A stretch of 64,000 bases of DNA from Sternotherus odoratus (taxonomy: Eukaryota; Chordata; Testudines; Kinosternidae): the NCBI GenBank assembly GCA_032164245.1, contig JAVMKO010000001.1, forward strand, positions 289,795,041 through 289,859,040, given 5' to 3'. Position numbers and translations under genes: made by a program. The first letter of the stretch is position 1. Every line of letters begins with the position of its first letter. Shown piece by piece: positions 35,043 to 46,429 of the stretch. The notes under the pieces were generated by a model that was given only the letters and a program-made list of their open reading frames with translations, was not told the DNA's origin and searched no databases.

Positions 35043-38000
35043 ATGGAGGTCGAGAAGTTAATTAAGTGGCTGGCCACGAGCCAGCAGCAACAACAGCAGC
35101 AGTTGTTACAACAACTGGGCACACAGCAGCAACAACTGATACAGGAACTGGGAACCCAGAGTCGGGAGCAGCAGCAGCAGCTCCTACAGCAGCTCACCAC
35201 CCTATGGCCCCGACCGGGGTCCGGGGGGCCCACGGGAGCCGAGGGACCCCCAGACCCGGTTGTGCCGATACGCCTGACAAAGATGGGACCAGAGGATGAC
35301 CCCGAGGCATTCCTGCTTACGTTCGAGCGAGTGGCCACGGCAGCCCGCTGGCCGCCCGCTCAGTGGGCCACATTGGTGGCACCATATCTCACGGGGCCCG
35401 CTCAAGCCGCCTATCGGGCACTGCCGGTGGCAGAAGCCCATAACTATGAAAGACTGAAGGGGGCGATCCTTGACGCCCTGGAGATCACCCCCGAGACCTT
35501 CAGGAGGCGCCTGCGGGAAAAGACATACCCTCCGGGAGCCCGCCCGCGCGTGGTGGCGCAACAAGTAAGGGAAGCCTGCTGGAGATGGTTACAGCCGGAG
35601 CAAAAGACAGGGGAAGAAGTGGCAGAGCAGGTAGCCCTCGAACATTTCCTCCACATCTTACCTACCCGAGGGCGGACGTGGGTGATGCGCCACCGGCCAG
35701 ATACCCTCCGCCGGGCCGTGGAGCTGATGGAAGATTTCCTACTCGCAGAGACTCCGAGCGGACCAACGCCACGGCCTCCAGCAGCAGCCCCGATGTCCGG
35801 TCGAGGAGAACGGACCCCGAACCCCAAGCATGAGCAGCAACCCCGTCGCCGACCCACCGACCGAAGGGGGCCCGGCCTGGCCCGGCAAAGACCTCGCCGG
35901 GAACGAGACTTCCCGCAGGAACCCCTACCAGAGAGACGGACCCCGGGATCCGAGGTACCGACTCCAACCTCGGTCCTCCAGGAGGGATCTCACCCCTCCA
36001 GCCTGGGCCCCTGCTTCACCTGCGGCCGATTCGGACACCTCCGCCGGGACTGCCCCACCATGGAGTGCAGTTATGCCCAGGTTTGGACAGGTGAGGCCAG
36101 AGCCCGGACCCAGACCCCACGGAAGCTCACTGTCCCGGTCATAGTAGACGGGACCCCGAGTTCCGCACTCCTGGACTCCGGCTGCAGTCAGACAATGGTC
36201 CGGGAAGGTCTCGCCCGCCACTCGGATCCAGCGTGGGGAATTGTCCAACTTCAGTGCGTACACGGGGACGTGCAGTCCTACCCCAAGGCCCCGGTAACCC
36301 TCACAGTACAGGGGGAGACCCGAACCTTGCTGGTTGGCCTGGCCCCGAAGTTGGCCTACCCTGTCATCTTGGGCCGGGATTGGAAGGGTTTCAACGGGCT
36401 TCTGTGGGCGGTGGCCGAGGGAACCGCCCAAGAAGCGGAAGCCCTAGAGGGTGAGCCGGTGGACCCCGCCGCCCCAGGCCCAGACGGCACCGCAGCCGGC
36501 GAGCCGGCGGGGGACCCCCCAGACGACCACGGGGGGGAGGCTCCGGACCTGGCGGAAACACCCACCTTTAACGCCGATTTCACCCAGGATCAGAGGGAGG
36601 ACCCCTCCCTCCGCTGGACCTACGAGCAGCTGGCGAAGATAAATGGGAACCCAAACCCCCCCCATCGTGCCACCGTCTATCCTCACTTTGAATTGGTGGA
36701 GGATCGACTGTATCGCTTCTCTCGGGATGCCCAGACCAGCGAAATACGGACACAGCTGGTGGTCCCTCGGTGTCACCGGCGAGCAGTGCTACGACTGGCT
36801 CATGACGTCCCCGCAGCCGGCCATCTGGGCCAAGAGAAGACGCTCGCTCGTATCATGTCCCGGTTCTACTGGCCCGGCATTCACCACGAGGTCCGGGACT
36901 TTTGTGACTCCTGCCCAGAGTGCCAACGGGCCACGCGGAAGGGCGTGAGTAAAGCCCCACTCGTCCCACTGCCCGTCGTAGGTACACCCTTTGAGAAGAT
37001 CGGGATGGACATTGTGGGGCCCCTCACCAAGAGCGTGGCGGGGTTCCAATATATCTTGGTGGTCATGGATTACGCGACGCGCTTCCCCGAGGCGATCCCC
37101 CTCCGGAACATCACAGCCCGAACCGTCGCCACCGAGCTTTTGAAGATCTTGGCCCGTGTGGGACTCCCTCGCGAGATCCTAACCGATCAAGGCACTAACT
37201 TTACCTCCAGACTTCTGCACCAGGTCTGTGACCTGCTAGGTATTAAGAAGCTACAGACATCTGTCTACCACCCACAGACCGATGGACTCGTAGAGCGCTT
37301 CAATCGCACGCTGAAACAAATGCTGCGAAAGTTCTCCCCCCAAGACTTACGCCACTGGGACCAGCTGATCCCTCCTCTGCTGCTAGCCATCCGGGAGGTA
37401 CCTCAGGCCTCAACCAAGTTTTCCCCTTTCGAACTTCTCTACGGCCGACAGCCGAAGGGCATCCTAGACCTCCTACGAGAAAACTGGGAACAGAGGCCGA
37501 CCCGTTCGCGCAACCTCCTCCAATATGTGTCGCAGCTCCAAGAACGACTGGCGCAAGTGGGAGGCCTCGCGAAGGAAAACCTCCAGGCGGCCCAACGAGC
37601 TCAGGAGCGGGTATATAATCGAGGGGCCCGGGAGAGGACCTTCGTGCCGGGAGACCGAGTCCTACTCCTCCTGCCATCCGAGGAATCAAAGCTATTAGCC
37701 CGGTGGCAAGGGCCCTACGAAATTATCCGACAAGTGGGACCTGTCAACTACGAGGTCTCGCAACCCGGACGGAAGAAAGAGAAGCAAATATATCACATTA
37801 ATCTGCTGAAAGCCTGGCGGGAACGGGAGGGCCTTTTGATCACGCCTTACCCCCCGGACCCGGAGCTCGGACCAGAAGCCTCCCTGACCACCGACCAAGA
37901 GGGGCCGCAGCTGGGACCTACCCTGACGGACGAGCAACGGAAACAAGCCAAGGGATTCGTGAAATCCTTCCCGAAAACGTTCACTGCGAACCCTGGGCAA

Positions 38001-39869
38001 ACCACCATGATACACCACAAAATAATCACTACCCCTGGGGAAGTCGTGCGAGAGACTACCCGCCCGCTCCCACGGCGCATGCAGGACACCGTGGAGCGGG
38101 AGGTGCAAGCGATGCTCGAATTGGGAGTAATTGAGCGGTCCCGAAGTGACTGGCGGAGCCCCATTGTGTTGGTCCCGAAACCCGACGGGACCGTCAGGTT
38201 CTGCATCGATTTTAGGCGGGTGAATAGCATCTCCAAATTCGATGCATACCCCATGCCACGGATCGATGAACTCCTGGACCGCCTTGGGGACGCCCGGTAC
38301 ATCAGCACCCTTGACCTGACGAAGGGGTACTGGCAGATCCCCCTCAGCAAGGGGGCAAGGGAAAAGACCGCCTTTGCTACTCGCTCCGACTTGTATCACT
38401 TTACCCGGATGCCGTTCGGGTTGCATGGGGCGCCCGCCACCTTTCAGAGGCTGATGGACCGCCTCCTCCAACCTCACAGAGACTACGCGGCGGCTTACCT
38501 CGACGATGTGATAATCTACAGCCGCTGCTGGGAGGACCACCTTCCCCAGGTGGCCGCCGTTATGCGGGCTCTAAGAGACGCAGGACTGACCGCCAACCCC
38601 AAGAAATGTAAGATTGCATGGCAAGAGACCACCTACTTGGGGCACACCCTGGGGCACGGGCAGGTGAGACCATTGGTGGGGAAGGTCCAAGCGCTACAGG
38701 CCTACGAACCTCCTCGGACCAAGCGACAGGTGCGGCAGTTCCTGGGACTCGCCGGGTATTATCGCCGCTTTGTCCCGGCATTTGCCTCAATTGCCGCCCC
38801 ACTCACCGAACTCCTGCGGAAGGACAGCCCCCGACGGGTAAGGTGGACCCCCGCCTGCCAGGCGGCCTTTCAAATCCTTAAAGACCGGCTGTGTGCAGAA
38901 CCGGTCCTCTTCAGTCCTGATTTTGACAAGGACTTCATCCTGCAGACCGATGCATCCGAAGTTGGCTTGGGGGCGGTCCTGTCCCAAGAAACCGATGGCG
39001 AGGAACACCCCATCGTATACATTAGCCGCAAGCTATTCCCTAGGGAAAGAGGCTATGCGGTGATCGAGAAGGAAGCCCTGGCCGTCAAATGGGCGGTCGA
39101 CGCCCTCCGATATTATTTGGCAGGCGGCCAGTTTACGCTGGTAACCGACCATGCCCCTCTACAGTGGCTGCAACGGGCCAAAGACGCCAACCCCCGACTA
39201 AAGCGATGGTACATGACCCTGCAACCATACGCCTTTACGATCCGGCACCGAGCAGGTAAAGACCATATTAACGCTGATTTTTTTTCCCGCATGGGGGAGG
39301 CAGAAGAGTCCCACTCCGGATCCCCGGAGTCGGACTTAAGGGGGGAGGTGTGTAGTGGGCCCCGCTGGGCCCCCTCCGATCAGGAGGACGCTCCGGCCGG
39401 GGAACCAAGATGGCCGACGGAGCCGAGGCGGCCCCGCCCCCTGCCCCGGAAGTGCAACCGGGGCCCCGGAAGCACAAAAGGCGGGGCCGGCCACCAAGAG
39501 GGGGGCGACCCGGCAGGGAGAGGAGAGGGTCGGCCCGACTGGTGGCCAGATACCAGCCACCCTGCAGAGTGGAGCGGCAGCCCCGAGCCCCCGGCGGAGC
39601 CAGACTGGCCCGGCGTCCCAGCGGCCACGTACCCAGAGGCCGAAGAAGCCAGTCCAGCAACCCCCGAGGCAGCGAGCGACTGGCCCGACACCCAAGCAGC
39701 AGCCTACCCGACTACAGCCGACAGCGAGCCCGACGAGGTGACAACAGAGTCCCCCGCGCCCCCAGACGACTGGCCGGGAGTCCCGGCTGCCACCTACCCA
39801 ACGGAGCAGGAAATGGACTGGACCCCCGAGCACACCGGACTCTGCTGCAGACCTGAGACTTGTGAGTAG
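35043..39869 (+). CDS. Gag-Pol polyprotein of the Gmr1-like retrotransposon
   Basis: The frame encodes 1608 residues from the first in-frame ATG (35043, G at +4) to TAG at 39867. In order: a Gln-rich probable coiled coil (about 13-52); a capsid-like region (86-236) whose second half, 153-236, reads like a SCAN domain; a CCHC zinc knuckle (324-337); an aspartic protease with DSG at 378-380; integrase with zinc ligands H587, H594, C624, C627, catalytic D656, D715, E751 (35 residues between the last two) and a GPY motif at 890-892; reverse transcriptase with D1091 and YLDD at 1152-1155; RNase H with D1303, E1342/E1344 and D1369; and a Pro/Ala-rich tail (1437-1608) encoded by the 3' LTR with three copies of a DWP..AA.YP motif. 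No chromodomain or env is seen. Gag and pol share one frame, so no frameshift or stop readthrough is needed. The frame is open upstream to the LTR edge but has no ATG there. Confidence 0.95.
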   Translation: MEVEKLIKWLATSQQQQQQQLLQQLGTQQQQLIQELGTQSREQQQQLLQQLTTLWPRPGSGGPTGAEGPPDPVVPIRLTKMGPEDDPEAFLLTFERVATAARWPPAQWATLVAPYLTGPAQAAYRALPVAEAHNYERLKGAILDALEITPETFRRRLREKTYPPGARPRVVAQQVREACWRWLQPEQKTGEEVAEQVALEHFLHILPTRGRTWVMRHRPDTLRRAVELMEDFLLAETPSGPTPRPPAAAPMSGRGERTPNPKHEQQPRRRPTDRRGPGLARQRPRRERDFPQEPLPERRTPGSEVPTPTSVLQEGSHPSSLGPCFTCGRFGHLRRDCPTMECSYAQVWTGEARARTQTPRKLTVPVIVDGTPSSALLDSGCSQTMVREGLARHSDPAWGIVQLQCVHGDVQSYPKAPVTLTVQGETRTLLVGLAPKLAYPVILGRDWKGFNGLLWAVAEGTAQEAEALEGEPVDPAAPGPDGTAAGEPAGDPPDDHGGEAPDLAETPTFNADFTQDQREDPSLRWTYEQLAKINGNPNPPHRATVYPHFELVEDRLYRFSRDAQTSEIRTQLVVPRCHRRAVLRLAHDVPAAGHLGQEKTLARIMSRFYWPGIHHEVRDFCDSCPECQRATRKGVSKAPLVPLPVVGTPFEKIGMDIVGPLTKSVAGFQYILVVMDYATRFPEAIPLRNITARTVATELLKILARVGLPREILTDQGTNFTSRLLHQVCDLLGIKKLQTSVYHPQTDGLVERFNRTLKQMLRKFSPQDLRHWDQLIPPLLLAIREVPQASTKFSPFELLYGRQPKGILDLLRENWEQRPTRSRNLLQYVSQLQERLAQVGGLAKENLQAAQRAQERVYNRGARERTFVPGDRVLLLLPSEESKLLARWQGPYEIIRQVGPVNYEVSQPGRKKEKQIYHINLLKAWREREGLLITPYPPDPELGPEASLTTDQEGPQLGPTLTDEQRKQAKGFVKSFPKTFTANPGQTTMIHHKIITTPGEVVRETTRPLPRRMQDTVEREVQAMLELGVIERSRSDWRSPIVLVPKPDGTVRFCIDFRRVNSISKFDAYPMPRIDELLDRLGDARYISTLDLTKGYWQIPLSKGAREKTAFATRSDLYHFTRMPFGLHGAPATFQRLMDRLLQPHRDYAAAYLDDVIIYSRCWEDHLPQVAAVMRALRDAGLTANPKKCKIAWQETTYLGHTLGHGQVRPLVGKVQALQAYEPPRTKRQVRQFLGLAGYYRRFVPAFASIAAPLTELLRKDSPRRVRWTPACQAAFQILKDRLCAEPVLFSPDFDKDFILQTDASEVGLGAVLSQETDGEEHPIVYISRKLFPRERGYAVIEKEALAVKWAVDALRYYLAGGQFTLVTDHAPLQWLQRAKDANPRLKRWYMTLQPYAFTIRHRAGKDHINADFFSRMGEAEESHSGSPESDLRGEVCSGPRWAPSDQEDAPAGEPRWPTEPRRPRPLPRKCNRGPGSTKGGAGHQEGGDPAGRGEGRPDWWPDTSHPAEWSGSPEPPAEPDWPGVPAATYPEAEEASPATPEAASDWPDTQAAAYPTTADSEPDEVTTESPAPPDDWPGVPAATYPTEQEMDWTPEHTGLCCRPETCE
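39338..39350 (+). other. Polypurine tract
   Basis: AAGGGGGGAGGTG lies directly before the TG of the 3' LTR, the position where plus-strand DNA synthesis of LTR retrotransposons is primed. It also codes for part of the polyprotein, which reads through it. Confidence 0.85.
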
Positions 39870-40551
39870 AGACTATATTCTGGCTGCCTGCGTAGCAGCA
39901 CCGGCTATAGCCAGATACCTTGGAGACTGTATTCTGGCTGCCTGTGTAGCAGCACCGGCTATAGCCAGATACCTTGGAGACTGTATTCTGGCTGCCTGTG
40001 TAGCAGCACCGGCTATAGCCAGACACCTTGGAGACTGTGCTCTGGCTGCCCAGGTAGAAGTACCGGCTACAGCCAGACACTTGAGAGACTGTGCTCTGGC
40101 TGCCCAGGTAGAAGCACCGGCTATAGCCAGGTACTTTAGAGACTTTATTCTGGCTGCCTGTGTAGCAGCACCGGCTATAGCCAGGTACCTTCGAGACTGT
40201 ATTCTGGCTGCCTGTGTAGAAGCACCGGCTACAGCCAGACACTTTAGAGACTGTGCTCTGGCTGCCCAGGTAGAACCACCGGCTATAGCCAGATACTCTA
40301 GAAACTGGCTAGAGCCAGATATCTGAGACACCGTGGGGACTGGCTGTCCGTGGGTAACCACCGGCGAGGGCCAGCTATCCTAGAAAGGCTGTACTCTACC
40401 CATCGGTGTCTGGCCGGGGTGACGGAACACCGGCCAGAAGCCCGAGAAGGCGTGAAGACCACCCGGCAGGGGGCGCTCCCAACGCTGGAAAACGCTAATT
40501 CCCCGCACCACCAGCAGGAGGCGCCCCGGGGTGCGAACAAACCCGCTCACA
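39351..40551 (+). repeat. 3' LTR (1201 bp)
   Basis: It is a direct repeat of 33751-34951, offset by exactly 5600 bases, with no difference found in line-by-line comparison. Its first 519 bases are coding: they supply the last 172 codons and the stop of the polyprotein. The 54-bp array occupies 39869-40300. Confidence 0.95.
39869..40300. repeat. 8 x 54-bp tandem array in the 3' LTR
   Basis: Copy of the array at 34269-34700. Its first base is the final G of the polyprotein's TAG stop, so coding ends exactly where the repeats begin. Confidence 0.95.
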
Positions 40552-40556
40552 GTCTC

Positions 40557-40573
40557 TATAAAATCACCCTAAT
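40557..40573. mobile_element. hAT-like MITE, right remnant
   Basis: TATAAAATCACCCTAA completes the MITE whose left part is 33657-33750. After removal of the LTR element and one GTCTC copy, the two parts join in the order seen in the other copies. Confidence 0.7.
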
Positions 40574-40615
40574 GGGGCAGGAAGGGATGAGACTAAGGTT
40601 AAAGGCCACCATAAG

Positions 40616-41860
40616 ATGATAAGCATCAAGAGAAGATTGTGTCAGTCTCTTTACTGGCAAAATGTTCTGAAAAAGCTCATTGCCATTGTGAGAATGCTTG
40701 CTACCCAAAATCTAGCACTGTGTGGCACTTCAGATCAGCTGTATGTGACCAACAATGGAAACTCTCTTAAAATAGTCCATTCTATGCATCCGACGAAGTG
40801 AGCTATAGCTCATGAAAGCTTATGCTGAAATAAACTAGTTAGTCTCTAAGGTGCTACAAGTATTCCTCGCTTTCTTTATGGATACAGACTAACATGGCTG
40901 CTATTATTGAACCAATCTCTTAAAATAGTGGAGCTGAAGGTTGAGTTTGATGCTGTACTCCAGGAACATCTAAGAAGAGTTACCACCCAAGAAATGTACA
41001 CACACCACTACGTTGGAAAAACAATTCAAAATGAGACTGTACAGTTACGGGCAACAAAAGTCAAACAGAAGATTGTGGCAGATCTGAAGTCAGATATTAC
41101 TCTGTTATTTTGGACTGCACACCTGACACCAGCCATACGGAACAAATGACTTTAATGGTGCGTTTTGTAACAACAACAGAACCTAGAGAAAATGTCCCTG
41201 TCAGAGAGCATTTTCTAGAATTTACTACATTGATGATACTATAGGAGCTGGTATGACAAATGTGCTTCTTAAAAAGCTGGAAGATATAGGAATTGTGATA
41301 GCTGACAGGAGCGGTCAGGGGCCAGGCTATGACAATGGTGCCAACATGAGAGGAAAGAACAGAGGAGTTCACACCTGGATCCGAGAGTTAAACCCTTGAG
41401 CTTTCTTTGTCCCATGCAGTTCTCATTCGTTGAACTTGGTGGTCAATGATGCAGCATCAGCTTCAGTGAGGCTGCTGATTTCTTAAATCGAATTCACAGC
41501 ATCTCTGTATTTTTCTCTGCATCAACTCATCGATGGCAAATTTTGAAGCAACATCTGGGAACATCCTCTCTGACACTGAGTGCCACATGATGGAAAAGTC
41601 AAGTGAAGGCAATAAAGCCTATTGAACACCAAATTGGGAAGACAGATGATGCCATAGTTGCCATTATGGAGGACAATACTATGACAGGAGCTGTTCATGG
41701 GAGAACAGTGACCGAGGGAAATGGAATCACTAGAAACAGACATAACCAAGAAGGCACGGAAAGCACCACTTTGACTATTCAAACAGATAAAAATGCCAGT
41801 GTTTACTATGCAGACAAGAAAAGGTACATTTGCTGTTCAGGCGTTTGAAAAAGTTAAGTG
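40616..41860 (+). pseudogene. Decayed hAT-type transposase (DUF4371/ZMYM1-like)
   Basis: Pieces in order and on one strand match the transposase-derived proteins with DUF4371: YWQNVLKKLIAIVRMLATQN, then VLQEHLRRV, then LDCTPD (visible across a frame change at about 41100), then RGQGYDNGANMRGK with one short insertion, then CSSHSLNLVVNDAA after another frame change, and IGKTDDAIVAIMEDNT near 41640. At least four frame changes and several stops disrupt it. A retroposon sits inside at 40777-40915. No terminal inverted repeats were found. The N- and C-terminal ends are missing or too diverged. It lies directly beside the LTR retrotransposon. Confidence 0.75.
40777..40915 (+). mobile_element. Short retroposon with 14-bp target duplication
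   Basis: The 14-base sequence TCTCTTAAAATAGT occurs perfectly at 40763-40776 and 40916-40929. Between them lies GAAGTGAGCTATAGCTCATG, AAAGCTTATGCTGAAATAAAC, AGTTAGTCTCTAAGGTGCTA and CAGACTAACATGGCTGCTA. This is the same repeat as at 352-449 and 8342-8515. Long perfect duplications show LINE-type retroposition. Insert plus duplication add 153 bases, so the surrounding transposase frame is by chance not shifted. Confidence 0.9.
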
Positions 41861-41869
41861 TTACTTAAC

Positions 41870-43380
41870 ATTTTAGAACAAGGCATTTTAAGTTGCTAGT
41901 TCTCCTTTATTGGGGTAGGTAGCAGAGCAGAACCATGAGAGGAGTAGAACAGGAAGAAGGCAGAACTGAGACCTTTCAAAGTTTTGGCCCAAGCAAAAAT
42001 GCCCATGGGGGCATCATTTGAGCTCCCCGCCTCAGGTGCTAAAATGTGGGCCGGCCTTGCCTGAAAGCGGTGTTGCGAATCTAAATTCACCAAGATCCTT
42101 ACACCTCTAGTTGTTGATTCCATGTGAGAAGGTGTGAGCTAGAAGCTTTTGTGTATCCTCCCTCTTGCTTGTTTCCCCCCCTGTTCACAGTGGAGACAAT
42201 ACCTCATAGTTAGGAGCTAGGGTGACGCTGAATGTCTGAGTGACGTCAGCCGGTAGTGGTTAGGGCATGCCACTGAAAGGAAGATCTAGCTGATGTTGCT
42301 AAACTGCAGCTAACCCCAGCTAGCCTACTGATGAGGAGTCAGCCACAGCCTCTGGCATTGCAGCAGGAGCAGTAGAGGGGTGTTGTGCTGCCTCACTGGA
42401 ACTAAATTCAATCACCAATATTGTGAACCCCAAGCATTCCAAAAAGCCAGGAGTGGCTTAAAAACCAACCACATAACCAGCTACCCTCTTTCCCCCTTAT
42501 TTCTCACCATCTCTCTTAACACACCGGGAGCTCTTTCAATAGCTAACTTCCCCTGCAGTGTCAGTGACCAGAATATGTGTAATGGCTTGTCTGCCTTTGT
42601 CACACTCCCAGGTGCTTGCACAAAGCTCCTGCATTCACTGCGAAAAGAGGTGTGTTCTTAACTCAGGTCAGCAAACAGCAACTCAGATTAGGAGTTTGAG
42701 GACCTCCTTTAGTGGAGTTGAACTCAAGCTGCTAGATCCAGTTAAAGCCAAGTTGCTATGTCTTCACTCCTATTTTAAGACGAATTAAGACCATACCTTT
42801 TTTCCCCAGCAAAGACATACCCAATCGAATCGAATCTAATCAAAGCACCCGCCACCATATTACCTTGACACTTACAAGATTCAGCCTGAAGCTTTGGGGA
42901 ATGCCTAAATGATACACCACAGTTGCATTTTCTGCCCTGGCTGTTCAAACTCAGGATTGTCTGCCCAGCTAATGAGATCAGAACCCAGTCTTGTCAGTGC
43001 TCACCCATTTGCCTCATCCGTTATGATTTGCATCACAGTAGCAGTGTGGCCCATCCCAAACATTCAAACAACCATGAGCCAGGTCTTCAAAAACAAAAAT
43101 TTCAGGAGACTGGCTTAAAAATCTTGAGCTTTTAAGAAATAGCAATTTTTGAATTCCTTTTTTATATCCCTTCAGGTTTTTGAATCTCCAGGGGACCCCT
43201 GAGTTTTGCTTTCCAGTTTTTCTCTGCAACCATGAGAGCTGGAAACTTCCTTCTTGCTTAATGAAAGTTGGGGTTTTCATCATTCCCCGAGCAGGGCTGT
43301 CAAGAAAAATACCCAAAGTTATGAGAGTTGGCAATACTGCATTAGTCTGGAAGCCCTAAAAGCGATCATAGTCCTCTTAT
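41870..43380. other. Intergenic DNA, no gene seen
   Basis: No coding exon or defined repeat was recognised. Confidence 0.35.
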
Positions 43381-43389
43381 ACCTACTCA

Positions 43390-43560
43390 TTGTAAGGGAC
43401 AATCCCTGCCCCAGAGAGGGACAGTTTAAATATACAAGACATCCAAAGGGGAAACCAAGGCACAGATAGATGATGTGACTTGCCCAAGGTCATGCAGTAG
43501 GCTAGTGGCAGAGGGAGGAGCTGAACCCAGGTCTCTAGCTGAGTGCTTGGCTCACTGGCC
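43390..43560 (-). repeat. MIR/CORE-type SINE, antisense
   Basis: GGGACAATCCCTGCCCCAGA, GACTTGCCCAAGGTCATGCA and GGAGCTGAACCCAGGTCTCT are the antisense order of a CORE-SINE. Confidence 0.75.
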
Positions 43561-43765
43561 TCCCTGCCTCCAGCCTTACTCTTGTTGGACAAGCTGATGT
43601 GAAAGCAAGAGTAAGGCAACTCTGGTGTCAGCCACTGGCCTCTGATTTCACTGTGAAAATCAGGCATGACTATGGTGCTCCAAGATCCAAGCCCCTACCC
43701 CCCCCCTCTCTGATTCTACTTTTGCAATCTACAGATGATGAGCTTTTGATTTGTATTCATGGCAC

Positions 43766-43885
43766 TAGGGTTGCCAACCCTCCAGGATTGTCCTGGAGTC
43801 TCCAGGATTTACAGATTAATCTTTAATTAAAGATTATCATGCGATGAAGCCCCCAGGACTACGTCCAACCAAAACTGGCAGCCCA
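43766..43885. mobile_element. Palindromic MITE (TAGGGTTGCCAAC family)
   Basis: It starts TAGGGTTGCCAACCCTCCAG and ends AACCAAAACTGGCAGCCC, inverted partners. The centre is the AT-rich near-palindrome ATTAATCTTTAATTAAAGAT. A longer relative with similar ends is proposed at 50384-51024. No clear target duplication. Confidence 0.7.
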
Positions 43886-44669
43886 AGATCTGCTCAGATC
43901 AGTGCAGAAGAAGGAAGGATTTTCAATGGACAATCGGGTTACAGTGCCACCCCCTACTGTTATGATCACCACAGGAGCGGCAACAGCGGGAGAGTTAAGG
44001 AAAAGCTCAGTGCAGACAAGGCCTATATGCGTGAGACTTGATCACTAAAACTGCAGTCCCCCAAATAACCTCACCCCAAACAATCTCTTCGTGGGCCAGC
44101 TATGCAGAACTATACATCACAGGCTTCTGAGTCCCCCACCCTGCATTTCAGCCCTCACTTTGACCTCCTCCTCTGGAGGAACTGACTCAATATGTTCACA
44201 GACAAAGAATGCAGGTAGAGACCTGTATTTAGGAGAGTGGTTTGGTCTGATAAAGTCAAGGCAATTCAAAAGCCAAGAGCAAATGGGAAAGAAATCTGGT
44301 GTGAAATTCCCAGCCGTGAGTCATTTTGATTTTCTCTCACCTAATTCCCACTAGATACATTAGTGGCAAAAGAAGTCCAGGAGAGAACTCAGATGAGGTA
44401 AGCACTGCCTCTTAGTAAAAGGAACCTGGTTAGCCAGGATTACAAGCATATTTATTACACCCCTTAGTTGCCAAGCACAATCCAGCTGACTGGATAAAAA
44501 TCACTGCCTTAAAGAGGTGGGAACAATTAGTGTGAATTTTTTCACTTATGGATTTCATGCAGTTCTGCACCCTCTGAAATATCGATTTTCCTTTTCTCAT
44601 GACATTGCAGGAATAGAACTTTCCCATGCAATGAACAACCTGAAACCCCACAAAGTCCCTGCAAAGTTA

Positions 44670-44860
44670 ATACTAGACTTTAAAGCCTGAAGGGACAATT
44701 GTGCTCATCCAATCTGATCGCCTCAGTGACAGGTCACAGAATTCCTGCTGAGGAAGGAATAATCTTTTCCTGCAGTGTAAGTGAACTCTATCAAGCCCAA
44801 TAGCTGCTTGCTGGCCTAGAGTAGATGTTTTAGGAAAATGTCCAACCTCGATGAACGACA
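44670..44860 (-). repeat. CR1-type LINE 3' fragment
   Basis: TAAAGCCTGAAGGGACAATT, GCTCATCCAATCTGATC and CACAGAATTCCTGC resemble the 3' end of a CR1 subfamily. The copy at 57060-57230 shares this order. Confidence 0.55.
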
Positions 44861-45499
44861 AAAGGTCTTTTCCTGAAGGATTCATGTTTATAACAAGAAA
44901 TATAAACAAGTTCCCAGCAGCAGAAAAGGAAACAGAAATCTGATAGAGCCCAATCCCATAGGGAATTCAGAAAGGTATTCTATTCCCTTAGCATCTGTGG
45001 AAAGGCAAGAAGCTAGGCTGATGTTAACCTCTTGGTTCCCCAGGGACCAGGTAGTGAGTGGCCTTATTCATGTTACAGCTCCTGGTACATGAAAATAACC
45101 CCCCACCCCACCCCCGTGAATCCTGTAAACAGCAACCCCTCGTTCCACATTCACAAGTGGCTATTTTTGAGCTAACGTGGCTTTTGTGCAAAATCTCGTT
45201 GGGTGGTTTCCCACCATTGTGCCAGGGGCGTTGGAAATGTTTTGCAAACTCATGCACGGACAAGTCTTACAGAAAAGGAAAAAAATCCATGAGAATCCTT
45301 CACCCCACTCTCCTGCCTCGGCACCCATTCAAATGTTTATTGAACGCTGTACCTATTAGGGATGGCCTGAAACTGGGTCACTTAACTCGTCTTGATTCAT
45401 GGGCTTATATATAGTCCTTTTCCATCTCCCGTCTTCCTCTCCACCTGTTTTTTCCTCTGGCTACTACTGTAGTTGAGTAGTCTGCATATAGGACTGGGA

Positions 45500-45780
45500 G
45501 CCAAGAGCTGCCCACTTGAGACACTGATTCCCCCTCTGTGGCCTTGGGCAAATCACTTCAGGCCTGAACTTGCACCATGGAAATCAGTAAGAGTTTTGCC
45601 ACTGTCTTCAATGAGCCCAGGATGAAGGCCTTACTGCCAGCTCTTCAGAGGCGCTGAACACCCCCAGTTCCCATTGGCTAGGGCTGTGACTACTCAGCAC
45701 CTCCACAGATCCTGCTGTTAATCTCTCTGCCTCAGTTTCTCCTGATACACAATGGGGAGAATAATCCCTTTATGCCGGGG
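45500..45780 (+). repeat. MIR-type SINE, interrupted
   Basis: TGTGGCCTTGGGCAAATCAC and, after about 160 bases, CTCTGCCTCAGTTTCTCCTG and ACAATGGGGAGAATAATCCC are the two halves of a MIR-type CORE. The segment between contains an older repeat fragment (CAGCTCTTCAGAGGCGCTGA, CCCATTGGCTAGGG). Confidence 0.6.
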
Positions 45781-46429
45781 TGCTAAAGCATGTGCTTTCC
45801 TGAAAGTGTTTTAGGGCTCACTTGAATTATGTATTTTCATTTCGACAGTTTTCCTACCAGTCTCAACTTGTTAGCTCTTTGTGGGAAGTGGGTTTGGTAT
45901 TTCCTAGCCAGTCATGCAGCTCCTGCCCCGGGGAGTGCAGATATGCCCGGGGTGTCTCTCACAGCTGCTGCATTGCTTTGTTGTGCCTCCTGGTAAATAT
46001 TGACCTTCCTTTCACCTCAGTCAACATTTACTTCTTGGGTTAATAAATATGGAGATTTATTTCAGTAAAGTCAATATGTTCTAAGCTATTGCTGACCTCG
46101 GCAATTGTTCATTACTTAGCTCTGATGTGTAGGAAAGCTGCGGCACAAAATATCAGCCCAATCCTAAAAACCTTGATTCATTCAAGTGCATTTACTCCCA
46201 CGAGTAATCTCACTGAACACAGCAGCACTACTCAGGAGAGTAATTGCTAGGGTTTAAAAGTTTGCAGGATCAAGGCCTAAAGTTGCATTGCATCTCATCA
46301 GGAGTCATCATGGTTCAGAAAAATACACACACACAATTTTAAAACCGGGTTATTTGCTTGAAAGGGTCACATTCCTGTCTCTTGCTCCAACATACACAAC
46401 TCACAGCTTTACAGTGGGCCCAGGTGAGA

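Larger units (their letters stand above)
33751..40551 (+). mobile_element. Gmr1-like Ty3/Gypsy LTR retrotransposon, complete
   Basis: The element is 6801 bp: a 1201-bp 5' LTR, 4399 bp of internal DNA and a 1201-bp 3' LTR. The 5-bp target duplication GTCTC (33746-33750, 40552-40556) is perfect. A tRNA primer site follows the 5' LTR and a purine tract precedes the 3' LTR. The two LTRs aligned identically wherever I compared them. The single gag-pol frame has no stop or frameshift. Integrase precedes reverse transcriptase, the order described for Gmr1-like elements, in contrast to ordinary Gypsy. All features point to a recent insertion. It is inserted inside a hAT-like MITE. Confidence 0.95.
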
